Part shown: positions 14,742 through 16,137 of the stretch, in pieces
How positions within the stretch are numbered: position 1 is the stretch's first letter
Layout: each line of letters opens with the position of its first letter
NCBI GenBank assembly: GCA_964649145.1
Contig: CAZYOQ010000030.1
Coordinates: 1-16,137, forward strand
Direction: 5' to 3'
Source: MGBC163016 sp964649145
GTDB lineage: Bacteria; Actinomycetota; Coriobacteriia; Coriobacteriales; Eggerthellaceae
DNA length: 16,137 nt
Notes under the pieces: generated by a model
The model's database searches: none
Told to the model about the DNA's origin: nothing
The model's input: only the letters and a program-made list of their open reading frames with translations
Program-made: the position numbers and the translations under genes

Positions 14742-16108
14742 AACATTACGGCATAGATGTCAATATCAAGAACCACCCAGTCTTAGACAAAGAGTTCATA
14801 CCATTTAGCGCATGGATGAAAGAATATCTACGCGAGGCTAGCATACCAATCGCAATTGCAGTAGAACGTGAAAACGGGCTAGTTTCAGTTCGTGAGACAT
14901 ACATTCGCAATGAAGAGTTTGCCGATGCCAACCTTCGCTATGTCGAACGTCTCATGAAATTCGAACTTTGGAGCATCGGGGGCTTTCGCGTATATATCTG
15001 CGGATGCGACGACATCGCCCACACCATCGCGCAAATGTATTCTCCTTGGGGTTCTCGTGCCTTCGATTACGGCTTTTTTATGGATGTCTACGAGCGTCCG
15101 CTAGAAGTTTTAGCAGTTGACAGAGATCATTTCCCTCATGAATGCGAATCCAGTAAATCCATAGGCGGCCATATGAACGGATGCCGAATCGGCTTTGATG
15201 CGGGCGGCTCTGATCGCAAGGTTTCTGCGGTTATTGATGGTAAAACCGTATATTCCGAAGAAGTTGTTTGGTTCCCTAAGGTTACAGAAGACCCTGATTA
15301 CCACTTCAAGGAAATAGTTCAAGCATTTCAAACCGCCGCTAGCAAGATGCCTAGAGTCGACGCCATTGGCGTATCTTCGGCTGGCACGTTTGTCGGGAAC
15401 AGCCCTATGGTCGCATCTCTTTTCATAAAAGTTCCGCGCAACAGGCGCGAAGAGGTCAAGACTATATACGACCGCGCCGCTGCCAAGATAGGCGCTCCTG
15501 TGGTGGTTGCAAACGATGGCGACGTTACAGCGCTTGCAGGAGCCATGTCCACAGGAAAAGGCAATATCTTGGGAGTAGCGATGGGCACATCAGAGGCCGT
15601 TGGATACGTTGACGCAGAACAAAACGTCCTTGGATGGATAAACGAGCTTGCTTTTGCCCCTGTAGACCTTTCTCCTAGCGCAATGTATGACGAATGGTCC
15701 TACGATATGGGTGTGGGTTGCAAATACTTCAGCCAAGACTGCGTGATCAAGCTTGCCTATAAGGCCGGAATCGACCTTGACCCTCTCCTTTCTCCTGCCG
15801 AGAAGCTAAAAGTCGTGCAATCGCTTGCAGATGAAGGTGACAAAGGTGCGCTAGACATCTTCCGATCTATTGGCGTCTACCTTGCACATACGATATCGCT
15901 GTATTCTATGTTCTACGAAATCGAGACCTTGATGGTTTTGGGTCGTGTGTCATCAGGCGTTGGTGGAGATTTGCTTATCAGCGAGTGCAACCGAGTGCTC
16001 GCAGAAGAATACCCTGATCTTGCAGCGAAAATTACTGTTACGCTCCCCGACGAAAAGATGCGTCGCGTCGGACAATCAGTTGCAGCCGCAAGCCTGCCTT
16101 CTATATAG
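14738..16108 (+). CDS. ROK/ASKHA-family sugar kinase-like protein with an extra N-terminal domain
   Basis: The 456-residue protein has a ROK-like kinase core at about residues 149-456. It shows phosphate-1 motif IGFDAGGSDRK (151-161), NDGD (259-262) with D260 at the place of the ROK catalytic aspartate, phosphate-2 motif GVAMGTSEAVGY (279-290) and adenosine-type motif LGRVSSGVGGD (401-411). The usual ROK zinc motif CxCGxxGC is absent. Residues 1-148 form a separate domain with predicted beta strands (for example IPIAIAVER 36-44 and FRVYICG 83-89) that I do not recognise. I have an unverified memory of similar long, uncharacterised ROK-annotated proteins in Firmicutes. In this cluster it would phosphorylate the hexosamine or sugar made by the aldolase and epimerase. 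ATG 14738 is chosen for TGGAGGG at 14725-14731 and the ATGA overlap with the epimerase stop. An in-frame GTG at 14720 is poorly placed. Confidence 0.82.
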   Translation: MKHYGIDVNIKNHPVLDKEFIPFSAWMKEYLREASIPIAIAVERENGLVSVRETYIRNEEFADANLRYVERLMKFELWSIGGFRVYICGCDDIAHTIAQMYSPWGSRAFDYGFFMDVYERPLEVLAVDRDHFPHECESSKSIGGHMNGCRIGFDAGGSDRKVSAVIDGKTVYSEEVVWFPKVTEDPDYHFKEIVQAFQTAASKMPRVDAIGVSSAGTFVGNSPMVASLFIKVPRNRREEVKTIYDRAAAKIGAPVVVANDGDVTALAGAMSTGKGNILGVAMGTSEAVGYVDAEQNVLGWINELAFAPVDLSPSAMYDEWSYDMGVGCKYFSQDCVIKLAYKAGIDLDPLLSPAEKLKVVQSLADEGDKGALDIFRSIGVYLAHTISLYSMFYEIETLMVLGRVSSGVGGDLLISECNRVLAEEYPDLAAKITVTLPDEKMRRVGQSVAAASLPSI

Positions 16109-16137
16109 ATAGCTAATGGCAAGGTTGGCAATACTTT

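Noticed and set aside
16116..16137. Possible start of a next rightward gene (ATG at 16116, reading MARLAIL)
   Set aside because: There is no Shine-Dalgarno sequence before it and only seven codons are visible, so it cannot be separated from chance.

Overview
The window (about 50% GC by eye) looks like a chromosomal segment of a strictly anaerobic, probably Gram-positive bacterium. Supporting signs are a long single-chain pyruvate:ferredoxin oxidoreductase, a Tat-type lipoprotein as solute-binding protein, TTG and GTG starts, and one gene that looks leaderless. My best guess is an actinobacterium of the class Coriobacteriia, but an anaerobic Firmicute is not excluded. There is no rRNA, tRNA, CRISPR array, insertion sequence or phage gene.

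The left part (1 to about 6.1 kb) is read leftward and is mostly housekeeping. In order of transcription it holds nifJ (2530-6072) with its own terminator (2476-2505), truA (1554-2315) with an apparently leaderless promoter, an NSS-family sodium-coupled transporter (89-1498), and the first 25 codons of the ATPase ychF (77 to the window edge). The ychF ribosome binding site overlaps the transporter stop codon. A perfect 9-bp inverted repeat sits directly before the transporter ribosome binding site.

A 464-bp divergent intergenic region (6073-6536) separates nifJ from a rightward gene cluster. Its right half can form several competing RNA helices in front of the first gene of the cluster.

The right part (6537 to the end) is one rightward catabolic cluster. 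It starts with a peptide/nickel-type ABC importer: binding lipoprotein, a strong terminator, a DppB-like permease, a fused DppC-permease plus DppD-ATPase polypeptide, and a second ATPase with an acidic N-terminal tail. Three metabolic genes follow: a DapA/NanA-type aldolase, an N-acylglucosamine 2-epimerase (AGE) family protein, and a ROK/ASKHA-type sugar kinase with an extra N-terminal domain of about 148 residues. Gaps after the first permease are 2, 2, 26, 2 and -4 nt, so these genes are almost certainly co-transcribed.

The gene set matches the logic of an aldolase, AGE epimerase and ROK kinase route for sialic acid (Neu5Ac to ManNAc to GlcNAc to GlcNAc-6-P), fed by a Sat-type ABC importer. 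However, the aldolase lacks residues that bind the sialic acid tail in E. coli NanA, so the substrate may be a different keto-acid sugar. This cluster is the part of the window most likely to hold undescribed biology.
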